Assembly: GCF_014654615.1 (NCBI RefSeq)
Contig: NZ_BNBB01000001.1
Location: forward strand, 124,001 to 188,000
Length of the DNA: 64,000 nt
Direction of reading: 5' to 3'
From: Streptosporangium violaceochromogenes
GTDB lineage: Bacteria; Actinomycetota; Actinomycetes; Streptosporangiales; Streptosporangiaceae
A model generated the notes under the pieces. It searched no databases. It saw only the letters and a list, made by a program, of their open reading frames with translations, and was not told the origin of the DNA. Below, one piece after another: positions 35,096 to 45,491 of this stretch (the first letter of the stretch is position 1; every line of letters begins with the position of its first letter). Made by a program: the position numbers and the translations under genes.

Positions 35096-36094
35096 ATGAC
35101 CATCCCCGCACCAGCCGCGACCGCCGTCGAGGCACCCGTGGTGAAGCCACCGGAGACGGTGGGCCGCTCCCCCGGGCAGCTGATGTGGCTCCGGTTCCGC
35201 CGTGACCGGACCGGCGTCGTCTCCGCCATCGTGGTGATCTTCTTCTTCCTGGTGGCGCTCCTCGCCCCGGTGATCTCCTGGGCGTACGGCAAGGATCCCT
35301 ACGTCCTCTACGGCCAGGACATCCCGGGGCTGCTCAACGACTACGGCTACCCCGTCGGGGCCAACGGCGGCATCAGCTCGGAGTTCTGGTTCGGCATCGA
35401 GCCGAGCCTGGGCCGCGACGTGTTCACCCAGCTCGTCTACGGGATCAGGACCTCACTGCTGATCGCGGTCGTCGCGACCGTCTTCACCACCATGATCGGC
35501 ATCGTGATGGGCATCGCGGCCGGATACTCCGGCGGCAAGACCGACTACCTCATCGGCCGCCTGATCGACACGATGCTGTCGTTCCCGTCGGTGCTGTTCA
35601 TCATCGCCTTCATGCCGGTCGTGGAGAACCTCTTCGTCAAGTCGAACGAGGAGACGCCGATCTGGCTGCGCGCCGTGACGCTCGTGATCGTGCTGACGCT
35701 GTTCGGCTGGGCCGGCCTGGCCCGCCTGCTGCGCGGCCAGGTGCTCTCACTGCGCGAGCGCGAGTTCGTCGAGGCGGCCCGGGTCACCGGCGCCTCCCCG
35801 GCCCGGATCGTGTTCAAGGAGCTGCTGCCCAACCTGTGGACGCCGATCCTGATCCAGGCCACGCTGCTGCTGCCCGCCCTGGTGACGTCGGAGGCCGCGC
35901 TCTCCTTCCTCGGGGTCGGAATGCCGGAGGCCATCCCCGACTGGGGCCGCATGTTCCTGCGCGGCACCGAGGTCTACCGGGACGACATCACCTACCTGAT
36001 CTTCCCGGGTGCCGCCCTGCTGATCTTCGTGATCGCCTTCAACCTGCTCGGCGACTCGGTCCGCGACGCCTTCGACCCCAAGCTCAAGCGCTAG
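35096..36094 (+). CDS. Oligopeptide/dipeptide ABC transporter permease (OppC type)
   Basis: One of two permeases of a peptide-type importer. The 332-residue protein (ATG at 35096) has an N-terminal OppC leader (RSPGQLMWLRFRRDRTGVVS), a first helix, a large extracytoplasmic loop and five further helices, with the EAA loop REREFVEAARVTGASPARIVFKE (quoted in part) near residue 220. Upstream codons to 34970 are open but lack support. Unusually, the OppC-type permease comes first and is followed by the binding protein and then OppB. Confidence 0.92.
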   Translation: MTIPAPAATAVEAPVVKPPETVGRSPGQLMWLRFRRDRTGVVSAIVVIFFFLVALLAPVISWAYGKDPYVLYGQDIPGLLNDYGYPVGANGGISSEFWFGIEPSLGRDVFTQLVYGIRTSLLIAVVATVFTTMIGIVMGIAAGYSGGKTDYLIGRLIDTMLSFPSVLFIIAFMPVVENLFVKSNEETPIWLRAVTLVIVLTLFGWAGLARLLRGQVLSLREREFVEAARVTGASPARIVFKELLPNLWTPILIQATLLLPALVTSEAALSFLGVGMPEAIPDWGRMFLRGTEVYRDDITYLIFPGAALLIFVIAFNLLGDSVRDAFDPKLKR

Positions 36095-36110
36095 ACCCGA
36101 TAGGAGAAAG

Positions 36111-37895
36111 ATGACAGTCCGAACGCGGTCGGCAGTGGCCGCACTGGCCATCGGCGCGCTCGCCCTCACCAGCGCGTGCGCCGAGGGCAACCAGGGCGGT
36201 CCGGCCACCTCAGGCGGCCAGAGCGGCGGCTCGTCCGCCCCGGCCGAGGCCTACAAGCCCGCGAGCATCACCGTCGGTACCGCCGAGGACTCCAAGGGGC
36301 CCGCCATCCCGCCGGAGGGCGTCGTCAAGGGCGGCACCGTCACGATGATCGACCGCAACGACTTCGCCCACCTGGACCCCGCCCAGATCTACGTCAACAC
36401 CGAGGCGAACTTCAACCTGCTGATCGCCCGCTCCCTGACCGGCTACAAGCGGGTCGCCAAGGGCGACTACAAGCTGGTGGGCGACCTGGCCACCGACACG
36501 GGCACCCCGTCCGACGGCGGCAAGACCTGGACGTTCACCCTGAAGGACGGCGTGAAGTGGCAGGACGGCACGCCGATCACCTCCGAGGACGTCAAGTGGA
36601 GCATGGAGCGGACGTTCGCGCCGTTCGTCACCCAGGGCCCCGCCTACATCCAGCAGTGGCTGACCGACGTCGACTACAAGAAGGCCTACAAGGGCCCCTA
36701 CGACGGCAAGCGCCTGTCCTCGATCGAGACGCCCGACGACAAGACGATCGTCTACAAGTTCACCTCGCCGCACGCCGACGCCAACTACGCCCTGGCCATG
36801 GGCGGCTACGCCATCGTGCCCAAGGCCAAGGACACCAAGGAGAAGTACGACAAGGAGCCCTTCTCCAGCGGGCCGTACATCATCACGTCGCACGTGGTCG
36901 ACAAGACCGTCGACCTGGAGCGCAACCCCCACTGGGACCCGGCCACCGACCCGATCCGCGGCGCCTACCCCGACAAGTGGCACCTTGAGTTCGGGCTGGA
37001 GCCGCTGCAGGTGACCGACCGCCTCCTGGCCGACTCCGGGGCGGACCAGAAAACGTTCACCTTCTACAGCTCCACCCCGCCGGAGCGGCTGCAGCAGGTG
37101 CTGGACGACGCCTCCCTGGCCTCGCGCCGGATGAGCAGCCCGTCGCCGTACGGCAACTACTACTACTTCAACCTCAGCCGGATGAAGGACGCCAAGATCC
37201 GCCAGGCCGTCAACCATGCCTGGCCGTCCAAGCAGATCCAGCAGGTCATGGGGGGTCCCGCCGCGGCGGCGCTGCCCACCACGATCCTCAACGAGAACAC
37301 CACGGTCGGCTACCAGCCCTACGACCTGTTCGGCAAGACCACCAAGCCCGAGGGCGACATCGAGAAGGCCAAGGCGCTGCTGAAGGAGTCGAGCGACCCG
37401 ACCCCGACGATCGTCTACGCCTACAACCAGACGCCGGTCCAGGAACGGGTGACCGTCGTGATCAAGAACGCTCTGGAGAAGGCCGGCATCAAGGTCGTGG
37501 CCAAGGCTCTCGACCGCAAGACCTACTACGACTCCATCGGCATGGTGAAGAACGAGTTCGACCTGTACTGGGCCGGCTGGGGCTCCGACTGGCCGTCCGG
37601 CTCCACGGTCCTGCCGGTCATCTTCGGCCCGGTCGCCGACGGCACGCCGAACTACTCGCACCTGAAGGACCCGGCCCTCACCGCCGAGATGGACAAGATC
37701 ACCGCCATGACCGACATCGAGGCGGCCAACGCCGCCTGGATGGCCCTGGACAAGAAGATCCAGGAGACCATCACCCCGCTGGTCGTCGCGGAGAACAGGA
37801 TCGCCACCATGCTCCACGGCTCCAAGGTGGGCGGCGCCGAGATCGATCCGCAGCAGTGGATCGTCCAGCCGAACACCATCTTCGTGAAGCCGTAG
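36111..37895 (+). CDS. ABC transporter substrate-binding lipoprotein (OppA family)
   Basis: The extracytoplasmic binding protein that sets substrate specificity. It has 594 residues with a lipoprotein signal peptide ending in LTSAC (lipidated Cys23), a Gly/Ser-rich linker, and an SBP_bac_5 domain: DFAHLDPAQIYVNTEANF, GDLATDTGTPSDGGKTWTF and LKDGVKWQDGTPITSEDVKW are typical. AGGAG five bases before the ATG supports the start. The ligand (peptide, nickel complex or sugar) cannot be told. It starts 16 bp after the OppC gene. Confidence 0.93.
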   Translation: MTVRTRSAVAALAIGALALTSACAEGNQGGPATSGGQSGGSSAPAEAYKPASITVGTAEDSKGPAIPPEGVVKGGTVTMIDRNDFAHLDPAQIYVNTEANFNLLIARSLTGYKRVAKGDYKLVGDLATDTGTPSDGGKTWTFTLKDGVKWQDGTPITSEDVKWSMERTFAPFVTQGPAYIQQWLTDVDYKKAYKGPYDGKRLSSIETPDDKTIVYKFTSPHADANYALAMGGYAIVPKAKDTKEKYDKEPFSSGPYIITSHVVDKTVDLERNPHWDPATDPIRGAYPDKWHLEFGLEPLQVTDRLLADSGADQKTFTFYSSTPPERLQQVLDDASLASRRMSSPSPYGNYYYFNLSRMKDAKIRQAVNHAWPSKQIQQVMGGPAAAALPTTILNENTTVGYQPYDLFGKTTKPEGDIEKAKALLKESSDPTPTIVYAYNQTPVQERVTVVIKNALEKAGIKVVAKALDRKTYYDSIGMVKNEFDLYWAGWGSDWPSGSTVLPVIFGPVADGTPNYSHLKDPALTAEMDKITAMTDIEAANAAWMALDKKIQETITPLVVAENRIATMLHGSKVGGAEIDPQQWIVQPNTIFVKP

Positions 37896-37906
37896 AGAAC
37901 ACCGGC

Positions 37907-37973
37907 GGCCGTGGTCCCGCGCGCACCGGTGCGCGGGACCACGGCCCACGGGGGCCCGGGGAAGGGCCCCCGT
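37907..37973 (+). terminator. Two tandem hairpins between oppA and oppB
   Basis: A perfect 16-bp stem (37907-37922 with 37931-37946, loop of eight) is followed one base later by a perfect 10-bp stem ACGGGGGCCC/GGGCCCCCGT (37948-37957 with 37964-37973, loop GGGGAA). Neither has a U-run. Within an operon this suits an intercistronic mRNA-stability or partial-termination element that raises the binding protein over the downstream genes. Confidence 0.7.
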
Positions 37974-38007
37974 AGCGGTCTTCCAGCCACCGTCGGGAAA
38001 ACAGGCC

Positions 38008-38988
38008 ATGATTCGATTCATCACTCGCCGCACCCTCGGCGCCGCGGTCACCCTGGTGATCATCGCCGCCGTCACGTTCTTCCTCTTCTTCGCCGTCCCG
38101 GCCGACCCCGCCCGGCTCGCCTGCGGCAAGGTCTGCCCGCCCGAGCTGCTGGAGCAGGCGCGGCACAACCTGGGACTGGACCAGCCGCTGTTCGCCCAGT
38201 TCCTGGCCTGGCTGACAGGCATCTTCACCGGCCGCGACTACGAGGGCCTGGGCCGCTGCCCGGCCCCCTGCCTGGGCTTCTCCTTCGTCAACCGGGCGCC
38301 GGTGTGGGAGACGATCCTGGACCGCCTCCCCCTCACCGTCTCGCTCACGATCGGCGCGGCGACCGTCTTCTTCACCTTCGGGGTGGCGACGGGCGTCGTC
38401 GCGGCGCTCCGGCAGGGCAGGCCGCTGGACAAGATCGCCAGCGTGTCGTCCCTCATCGGCGCCTCGGTGCAGATCTACTTCGCCGGCACGCTCGCGCTGT
38501 ACTACCTGGTCTACAAGAACCACATCCTGCGGCAGCCCAAGTACGTGCCCTTCACGGAGGACCCGGTCGGCTGGCTCAGCGGGCTGGCGCTGCCCTGGGT
38601 GGTGCTGGCGATCATCTTCACCGCCAACTACACCAGGATGACCCGCTCGACGATGGTCGAGCAGCTGGGCGAGGACTACGTCCGCACCGCGCGGGCCAAG
38701 GGCATGCCGGGCCGCTCGGTCGTGATGAGGTTCGCCCTGCGCGGCACCATGATCCCCATCGTCACCATCTTCGGCGTGGATCTGGGCACGCTCATCGGCG
38801 GCGCGATCATCACCGAGCAGACCTTCGGCCTGCAGGGGCTCGGGCAGCTGTCGATCAGGGCCGTGACCAACTCCGACCTGCCGATGCTGATGGCGACGGT
38901 GCTGGTGGCCGCGGGGGCCATCGTCGTCTTCAACATCATCGTGGACGTCATGTACGCCGTCATCGACCCCCGCGTACGGCTGAGCTAG
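38008..38988 (+). CDS. Oligopeptide/dipeptide ABC transporter permease (OppB type)
   Basis: The second permease, 326 residues, six membrane helices. The N-terminal MIRFITRRTLGAAVTLVII is characteristic of OppB/DppB. The EAA loop EQLGEDYVRTARAKGMPGRSV lies near residue 220. The first extracytoplasmic loop is enlarged and has two cysteine pairs (ACGKVC and RCPAPC), which could form disulfides outside the membrane. Confidence 0.93.
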   Translation: MIRFITRRTLGAAVTLVIIAAVTFFLFFAVPADPARLACGKVCPPELLEQARHNLGLDQPLFAQFLAWLTGIFTGRDYEGLGRCPAPCLGFSFVNRAPVWETILDRLPLTVSLTIGAATVFFTFGVATGVVAALRQGRPLDKIASVSSLIGASVQIYFAGTLALYYLVYKNHILRQPKYVPFTEDPVGWLSGLALPWVVLAIIFTANYTRMTRSTMVEQLGEDYVRTARAKGMPGRSVVMRFALRGTMIPIVTIFGVDLGTLIGGAIITEQTFGLQGLGQLSIRAVTNSDLPMLMATVLVAAGAIVVFNIIVDVMYAVIDPRVRLS

Positions 38989-39002
38989 GAGTCTGGAAGA
39001 AA

Positions 39003-40004
39003 GTGTCGAACCCGTTCCTCTCGGTCCGTGACCTGACCGTCGACTTCCACACCGAGGACGGCGTCGTCCACGCGGTGGACGGGCTCTCCTTCGATGTGGA
39101 GAAAGGCACCACCCTGGGCATCGTGGGCGAGTCGGGCTCCGGCAAGTCGGTGACCAACCTGACCGTGCTCGGCCTGCACAACCCCGAGACCACCAAGATC
39201 AGCGGAGAGATCCGCCTGGACGGCGAGGAGCTGATCGGGGCCCCGCGCTCCACCATGGAGCGGCTGCGCGGCAACAAGGTCGCGATGATCTTCCAGGACC
39301 CGCTGACCGCGCTCTCGCCGTACCACACGATCGGCAGGCAGATCGGCGAGGTCTACCGCAAGCACACCGGCGCGAGCCGGGGCGAGTCCAGGAAGCGCGC
39401 GATCGAGATGCTGACCCGGGTCGGCATCCCGCAGCCGAAGACCCGGGTGGACGACTACCCCCACCAGTTCTCCGGCGGCATGCGCCAGCGGGCGATGATC
39501 GCGATGGCCCTGGTGTGCGACCCGGACCTGCTGATCGCCGACGAGCCCACCACCGCGCTGGACGTGACCGTGCAGGCCCAGATCCTGGACCTCCTCAAGG
39601 ACCTCCAGGAGCAGATGGGCACCTCCATCATCCTCATCACGCACGACCTGGGGGTGGTGGCCAGCACCGTCCACAACGTGCTGGTGATGTACGCCGGCCG
39701 GGCGGTGGAGCGCGGGACGGTCACGGAGGTCCTCGGCGAGCCCCGCCACCCCTACACCTGGGGCCTGCTGGCCTCCATGCCGCATCTGACCTCCTCGGTG
39801 GACATGCCGCTCAAGCCGGTCCGGGGCACCCCGCCAAGCCTGATCAACGTCCCGCCGGGCTGCCCGTTCCACCCCCGGTGCGACTACATGGACCTGGTCG
39901 GCGGCGAGGTGTGCAAGGGCGAGCGGCCCGAGCTGTCCCCGCACCGCGGCCACGGCGACGCGTGCTACCTGACCCTCGCCCAGAAACGGGAGATCCACAA
40001 GTGA
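39003..40004 (+). CDS. Oligopeptide ABC transporter ATPase (OppD type)
   Basis: The GTG at 39003 ([20 protein letters not shown]) lies 14 bp after oppB and gives 333 residues. Walker A GESGSGKS, the ABC signature [15 protein letters not shown] and Walker [15 protein letters not shown] are intact. The C-terminal oligopeptide-family extension has the cysteine-containing [10 protein letters not shown], and probably carries the additional Fe-S or substrate-gating element of OppD/OppF pairs. Confidence 0.93.
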   Translation: MSNPFLSVRDLTVDFHTEDGVVHAVDGLSFDVEKGTTLGIVGESGSGKSVTNLTVLGLHNPETTKISGEIRLDGEELIGAPRSTMERLRGNKVAMIFQDPLTALSPYHTIGRQIGEVYRKHTGASRGESRKRAIEMLTRVGIPQPKTRVDDYPHQFSGGMRQRAMIAMALVCDPDLLIADEPTTALDVTVQAQILDLLKDLQEQMGTSIILITHDLGVVASTVHNVLVMYAGRAVERGTVTEVLGEPRHPYTWGLLASMPHLTSSVDMPLKPVRGTPPSLINVPPGCPFHPRCDYMDLVGGEVCKGERPELSPHRGHGDACYLTLAQKREIHK

Positions 40005-40122
40005 ACCACCGAGTACGGCGGCGCCCCGCACGCGCCGCCGGTGAGGACCGGCCCGACGCGGGCCGGGGCGGGAGATCCGGCGCGCGGGGCGCCCGGCGGG
40101 CACGGCCGGCGAGGGAGGACAC

Positions 40123-41157
<1,035 letters not shown>

Positions 41158-41167
41158 CGGCCCACCG

Positions 41168-41209
41168 CCGACGAGGGTCCCGGGCGCGTCCGCCCGGGAC
41201 CCTCGTCGG
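41168..41209 (+). terminator. Strong hairpin ending the opp operon
   Basis: CCGACGAGGGTCCCGGGC (41168-41185) and its exact complement (41192-41209) form a perfect 18-bp stem with a 6-base loop, 11 bp after the oppF stop, followed by TCTTCGGGG. The stem is very stable though the U-run is poor, as is common in GC-rich actinobacteria. Confidence 0.8.
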
Positions 41210-41216
41210 TCTTCGG

Positions 41217-41239
41217 GGCCCTCCCGGCCGGGGAGGGCC
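41217..41239 (-). terminator. Hairpin downstream of rpe
   Basis: GGCCCTCCC (41217-41225) and GGGAGGGCC (41231-41239) form a perfect 9-bp stem with a 5-base loop, 11 bp past the rpe stop on the minus strand. It faces the opp terminator, so the convergent operons each have a hairpin. Confidence 0.6.
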
Positions 41240-41250
41240 GCCTCGGGCCG

Positions 41251-41907
41251 TCAGCCCTTCTCCGCCAGGGCGCGCAGCTCGTCCACCGCCGCGGCCGGGT
41301 CGTCGTTGCCGTACACGGCGTTGCCCGCCACGAAGACGTCGGCCCCCGCCTCGGCGCAGCGCTCGATCGTCTCGGCCGAGACCCCGCCGTCCACCTGCAG
41401 CCAGACCCGGCCGCCGTGCCTGTCGATGAGCGTACGGGCGCGCCGGATCTTGGGCAGCACCACGTTGAGGAACCTCTGGCCGCCGAAGCCCGGCTCGACG
41501 GTCATCAGCAGCAGCATGTCGACCTCGCCGAGCAGGTCCTCGTACGGCTCGACCGGGGTGGCGGGGTTGAGCGCGAGACCGGCGCGCGCACCGGCGGCGC
41601 GGATCTGGCGCAGCGTCCGGACCGGGGCCTTGGCGGCCTCGGCGTGGATGGTGACGCCGCCGGCCCCGGCCTCGGCGTAGGCCGGCGCCCAGCGGTCCGG
41701 ATCCTCGATCATGAGGTGGCAGTCGAGCGGCGTCGGGGTCGCCTTCAGCAGCGACTCGACGACCGGCAGACCGAGGGTCAGGTTGGGCACGAAGTGGTTG
41801 TCCATCACGTCGACGTGCAGCCAGTCGGCGTTGGGGACCGCCGCGGCCGCCTCCGCGAGGCGGGCGAAGTCGGCGGACAGGATGCTGGGCGAGATCTGTA
41901 CGGCCAT
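41251..41907 (-). CDS. rpe: Ribulose-phosphate 3-epimerase
   Basis: Rpe interconverts ribulose 5-phosphate and xylulose 5-phosphate in the pentose phosphate pathway; ribulose 5-phosphate also feeds RibBA. The ATG at 41905-41907 gives [19 protein letters not shown], the conserved family start, and 218 residues. Metal and catalytic residues are in [37 protein letters not shown] and LQVDGGVS. The ATG has no recognisable ribosome-binding site, and the reading frame stays open upstream into an asparagine synthetase remnant, so a longer protein is conceivable. Confidence 0.95.
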   Translation of the reverse strand: MAVQISPSILSADFARLAEAAAAVPNADWLHVDVMDNHFVPNLTLGLPVVESLLKATPTPLDCHLMIEDPDRWAPAYAEAGAGGVTIHAEAAKAPVRTLRQIRAAGARAGLALNPATPVEPYEDLLGEVDMLLLMTVEPGFGGQRFLNVVLPKIRRARTLIDRHGGRVWLQVDGGVSAETIERCAEAGADVFVAGNAVYGNDDPAAAVDELRALAEKG

Positions 41908-41985
41908 AGTGCGGCCGAGTCTATTGCCCGGACGCCCCCCGCCGCCCCCGGGCCGGTCGAGAACGGCCCTGCCCCTTCCCGCGCC

Positions 41986-42117
41986 GACCGGCGCCGCGAG
42001 CCACAGCCCCTCGTCGTCGGGTCCCCGGCAGGCCATGGTGCCGGTCGTGATCTGCGCGACGGATCCCGGCTCCCCGAGATCACGCTCGACGTCCACCCAA
42101 CCGGATATTCCGCACAT
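41986..42117 (-). pseudogene. Remnant of asparagine synthetase (glutamine-hydrolysing) N-terminus
   Basis: About 44 codons starting [18 protein letters not shown] and continuing through [17 protein letters not shown] match the start of the AsnB glutaminase domain, including the catalytic Cys2 and the RGPD motif. After that the similarity fades ([18 protein letters not shown] looks like a decayed form of the next AsnB segment) and the frame runs on in phase into rpe. The rest of asnB is absent. It looks like a truncated gene or recombination scar; the recognition is by motif memory and was not searched. Confidence 0.65.
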
Positions 42118-42181
42118 TTTTCGCGGCCCCATCCGTCTCCGACGGTTCACCCCATTGTCGAATGAACGGCCATTCATCTCA

Positions 42182-42210
42182 ATATCACGAAAATACGCAC
42201 TATTCCGCAA
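42182..42210 (-). promoter_or_regulatory. Candidate promoter upstream of the asnB remnant and rpe
   Basis: On the minus strand TTGCGG (42205-42210) and TGATAT (42182-42187) are separated by exactly 17 bases, in an AT-richer island. The expected start is near 42175, about 58 bases before the remnant ATG. It may once have driven asnB and now drive rpe. The flanking 42211-42304 holds nothing recognisable. Confidence 0.45.
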
Positions 42211-42304
42211 TAATGATTGACGCACCGGTCGAACTCGGGAGAACACACGGCCGGGGCCGGAGGAGACGGGGGAGACCGGGAAAAGGCAGGGGCGGGGTCC
42301 CGGC

Positions 42305-43876
42305 TCAGCGGCGGCGCAGCAGCGCGAGGAACATCCCGTCCGTACCGTGCCGGTGCGGCCAGAACCGGGCGTACGGGCCCTCTCCCAGCCCGCCGATCCC
42401 GGGCAGGAAGGAACGGGCGTCGAGCACCTCGGCGTCGTCGCGGCGGCGCAGCGTGTCGTCGACCACGGCCACGGTCTCGGCCAGGTGGGGCGAGCAGGTC
42501 ACATAGGCGACGACTCCCCCGCGGCGGACGGCGTCCAGGGCCGAGGCCAGCAGCGCGCGCTGGAGCCCGCCCAGTTCGGGGAGGGCGCGGGGGTCGCGGC
42601 GCCAGCGGGCCTCCGGGCGGCGGCGCAGAGCGCCCAGGCCGGTGCAGGGCGCGTCGACCATGACCCGGTCGAAGGCCCCGGGCCGCCAGGCGGGGACCGT
42701 GCCGTCGGCGGTGATCACCGCGGCCTCACGGGTGGCCTGCCGGACGAGCCGGGCACGGTGGTACCGCAGCTCGGCGGCCAGCAGACGGGCGCCGCCGGCG
42801 AAGGCCACCGGGCCGGAGACGCCCGGCTCCCCCGGTGCCGTCGCCGGGGCGGGGGCGTGGAGGAGGGCGGCCCGGTCGCCGTGGGTGGCGAGGGCGTCGA
42901 GCAGGCCCGCCTTGCCGCCGGGCCCGGCGCACAGGTCGAGCCAGCGGGTGTCCCCGCCCGTCACCGGGACGCGCGTCAGGGCCAGCGCGACGAGCTGGCT
43001 GGCCTCGTCCTGAACGGCCGCGCGCGCCTCGGCCACGGCGTGCACGGCACCCGGGTCGCCCTCGGGCAGGTAGGCGGCGTAGGGGGAGAGTTCGGCGGGC
43101 TCGGCACCGGAGTCGAGAAGCTCCTGGACCGAGGCACGTCCCGGGCGCGCGACGAGGGTGACGCGGGGGCGCTCGTTGTCGGCGGCCAGCAGGGCGGCCG
43201 TCTCGCCGAGGTCGCCGCCCACGGCGTCCCGCAGCGCGGCGACGATCCAGCGGGGGTGGCTGTGGGCGACGGCCAGATGGCCGACGGGGTCCTCCCCGGG
43301 ATCGGGCGCCACGACGGGGATCCACTGCTCCAGGGAGCGCCCGGCGACCCTGCGCAGCACGGCGTTGGCGTACTTCGAGGCACCGGCGCCCACCCGCAGC
43401 CGTACCAGGTCGACGGTCGTGCCCACGGCCGCGTGCGGCGGGATGCGGGTCTTGAGCAGCTGGTGCACCCCCAGGCGGATGGCGTCGAGCAGCGGCGGGT
43501 CGAGCTTCTCGGGCGCCCGGTCGCTGCAGGCCGCGATGATCTCGTCGTAGGTGCCCAGGCCGCGCAGGGTTCCGTACGCCAGCTCGGTGGCCAGCCCGGC
43601 GTCGCGGCCGGTCAGGCGGCGCTCGCGCAGCAGCACGGGCATCAGCAGGTTGGCGTAGGCGTCGCGCTCGTCCACCGCGCGCAGCAGGTCGTAGGCGGCG
43701 TTGCGGGGCTCGTCGCGGACCGGTCCGGACGGGCGGGCCCGCCGCCCACCGGGGCGGCTCCCGCCGGCTCCCCGGCCGGCGCGGCCGCCTCCCGGTCCGC
43801 CGCCGTGGCCACCACTGTGGCCGCCGCCGTGCCCGCCACTGTGCGAGGCGCCCGCGCCTCTCGCCCGGCCGCTCAT
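42305..43876 (-). CDS. rsmB: 16S rRNA (cytosine967-C5)-methyltransferase
   Basis: RsmB makes m5C967 in 16S rRNA. The ATG at 43874-43876 overlaps the fmt stop (ATGA) and gives 523 residues: a Gly/His/Arg-rich tail (residues 1-50, with HSGGHGGG twice in tandem), an N-terminal NusB-like RNA-binding domain ([20 protein letters not shown] onward) and a C-terminal SAM domain. Motifs are [15 protein letters not shown], the catalytic-cysteine motif [18 protein letters not shown] and the second cysteine in [12 protein letters not shown]. The basic glycine tail is longer than usual. Confidence 0.94.
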   Translation of the reverse strand: MSGRARGAGASHSGGHGGGHSGGHGGGPGGGRAGRGAGGSRPGGRRARPSGPVRDEPRNAAYDLLRAVDERDAYANLLMPVLLRERRLTGRDAGLATELAYGTLRGLGTYDEIIAACSDRAPEKLDPPLLDAIRLGVHQLLKTRIPPHAAVGTTVDLVRLRVGAGASKYANAVLRRVAGRSLEQWIPVVAPDPGEDPVGHLAVAHSHPRWIVAALRDAVGGDLGETAALLAADNERPRVTLVARPGRASVQELLDSGAEPAELSPYAAYLPEGDPGAVHAVAEARAAVQDEASQLVALALTRVPVTGGDTRWLDLCAGPGGKAGLLDALATHGDRAALLHAPAPATAPGEPGVSGPVAFAGGARLLAAELRYHRARLVRQATREAAVITADGTVPAWRPGAFDRVMVDAPCTGLGALRRRPEARWRRDPRALPELGGLQRALLASALDAVRRGGVVAYVTCSPHLAETVAVVDDTLRRRDDAEVLDARSFLPGIGGLGEGPYARFWPHRHGTDGMFLALLRRR

Positions 43877-44811
43877 CGCTCTCCGCCCAGCAGGTCGTCG
43901 CCGGTGAGCCGCACACCGCGGGCCCACTCTCGCGCGCTCATCGAGCGCTTGCCCTGAGGCCGCACCTCACCCAGCTCGACGGGGTGGGTGGCCGTGCCGA
44001 CCAGGACGGAGGCCTTGGAGGCCGCGATCCGGCCGGGAGCCAGGGCCGGGGCGCCGGAGGCGGGCCGTACCGGGCCGAGTTTGACCCGCGCACCCCGAAA
44101 CTCCGTCCACGCGCCCGGGGCGGGCGAGCAGGCGCGGATCAGGCGGTCCACCCGCATGGCGGGCGCGGACCAGTCGACCCGGGCGTCGTCCACGCCGATC
44201 TTCGGAGCCAGGCTCACCCCGTCGGCCGGCTGGGGCACCGCCTCCAGCGTGCCGTCCTCGATGCCGTCGAGGGTCGCCGTCAGCAGCCCGGCCCCGGACT
44301 CGGCGAGCCTGGCCAGCAGTTCCCCGCCGGTGTCGGCGGGCCTGACATCCTCGGTGACCACGCCGTAGACCGGTCCGGCGTCGAGCTCCTCGACGATCCG
44401 GAAGGTGGCCGCGCCGGTGATCGCGTCGCCGTGGAGCAGGGCGTGCTGCACCGGGGCGGCACCGCGCCAGGCGGGCAGCAGCGAGAAGTGGAGGTTGACC
44501 CAGCCGTGGCGCGGGATGTCCAGGGCCGCGCGGGGCAGGAGCGCGCCGTAGGCGACCACCGGACAGCAGTCGGGGGCGATCCGTTCGAGCCGCTCCAGGA
44601 ACGCGGGGTCGCCGGCCCTCGCCGGCCGGAGGACCTCCACACCCGCCTCCTCCGCCAGCTCGGCGACGGGGCTGGGGTGGACCTTGCGGCCCCGCCCCGA
44701 CCGGGCGTCGGGACGGGTGACGACCGCGGCGACCTCGTGGCGCGGTGAGTCGAGCAGGGCCCGCAGCGAGGGCAGGGCGGTGTCCGGGGTTCCGGCGAAG
44801 ACCAGGCGCAC
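43873..44811 (-). CDS. fmt: Methionyl-tRNA formyltransferase
   Basis: Fmt formylates initiator Met-tRNA. The GTG at 44809-44811 gives [20 protein letters not shown] and 312 residues, with GTAGGAA upstream; it lies five bases after the def stop. The formyltransferase signature is clear ([20 protein letters not shown] near residue 105, with HxSLLP-type arrangement), and the C-terminal tRNA-binding domain follows from [11 protein letters not shown]. The expected LTLPP-like catalytic-loop region around THPVEL is normal. Confidence 0.95.
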   Translation of the reverse strand: MRLVFAGTPDTALPSLRALLDSPRHEVAAVVTRPDARSGRGRKVHPSPVAELAEEAGVEVLRPARAGDPAFLERLERIAPDCCPVVAYGALLPRAALDIPRHGWVNLHFSLLPAWRGAAPVQHALLHGDAITGAATFRIVEELDAGPVYGVVTEDVRPADTGGELLARLAESGAGLLTATLDGIEDGTLEAVPQPADGVSLAPKIGVDDARVDWSAPAMRVDRLIRACSPAPGAWTEFRGARVKLGPVRPASGAPALAPGRIAASKASVLVGTATHPVELGEVRPQGKRSMSAREWARGVRLTGDDLLGGER

Positions 44812-44816
44812 GATTC

Positions 44817-45365
44817 CTACAGAGCCTTCCCGTGGGTGGCGTGCGGGGAGAACTTGAACGCGGGGGCCGAAAGCCCGCTCCACTCCGCCGCGCGGATCGC
44901 CTTCATGGCGAGCTTGCGCTGCCCGGGGTCCATCCGGTCGATGAACAGCACGCCGTCGAGGTGGTCGGTCTCGTGCTGGAAGCAGCGCGCCATGAGGTCG
45001 GTCCCCTCAAGGGTGACGGGCTCGCCGTGCATCGTGAAGCCCTTGGCCACCGTCCGGATCGCCCGGGGGGTGGGGAAGGACAGGCCGGGGAAGGACAGGC
45101 AGCCCTCCTCCCCCTCCTCGTCCTCCTCGTCGGACAGGTCGAGGCTCGGGTTGATCAGGTGCCCGAGCCGATCGTCCACGTAGTAGGTGAAGACCCGCAG
45201 CCCGACGCCGATCTGCGGCGCGGCCAGCCCGGCCCCGGGTGCGTCCATCATGGTGTCGGTGAGGTCCTTGACGAGCTTGCGCAGTTCCTTGTCGAAGTCT
45301 TTCACCGGCTCCGCCGGGGTGCGCAGCACCGGATCGCCGAAAAGGCGGATCGGCTGAACGGCCAA
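44817..45365 (-). CDS. def: Peptide deformylase
   Basis: Def removes the formyl group from nascent proteins, the step after Fmt. All three metal motifs are present: [17 protein letters not shown] (cysteine ligand) and QHETDHLDG (two histidine ligands, catalytic Glu). The TTG at 45363-45365 is preferred because GAGGAG lies seven bases before it; a GTG five codons earlier lies inside that ribosome-binding site. Length is 182 residues. A Glu/Asp-rich loop ([12 protein letters not shown]) precedes the EGCLS motif. Confidence 0.95.
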   Translation of the reverse strand: MAVQPIRLFGDPVLRTPAEPVKDFDKELRKLVKDLTDTMMDAPGAGLAAPQIGVGLRVFTYYVDDRLGHLINPSLDLSDEEDEEGEEGCLSFPGLSFPTPRAIRTVAKGFTMHGEPVTLEGTDLMARCFQHETDHLDGVLFIDRMDPGQRKLAMKAIRAAEWSGLSAPAFKFSPHATHGKAL

Positions 45366-45491
45366 CGGGGATCTCCTCACGCTCCGGGGATTCCCCCAGT
45401 GTAAGGGCCCGGCCGGCCTCCCCGGATCTTCCCGCCGGACGGCACCGGTGAAAGGACGGGCCTTCCGAAGGGCCCCCGAAGGGGAGGGACG

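Noticed and set aside
40005-40122. A small gene between oppD and oppF
   Set aside because: The Arg/Gly-rich frame has no start signal and no length of note; probably a spacer.
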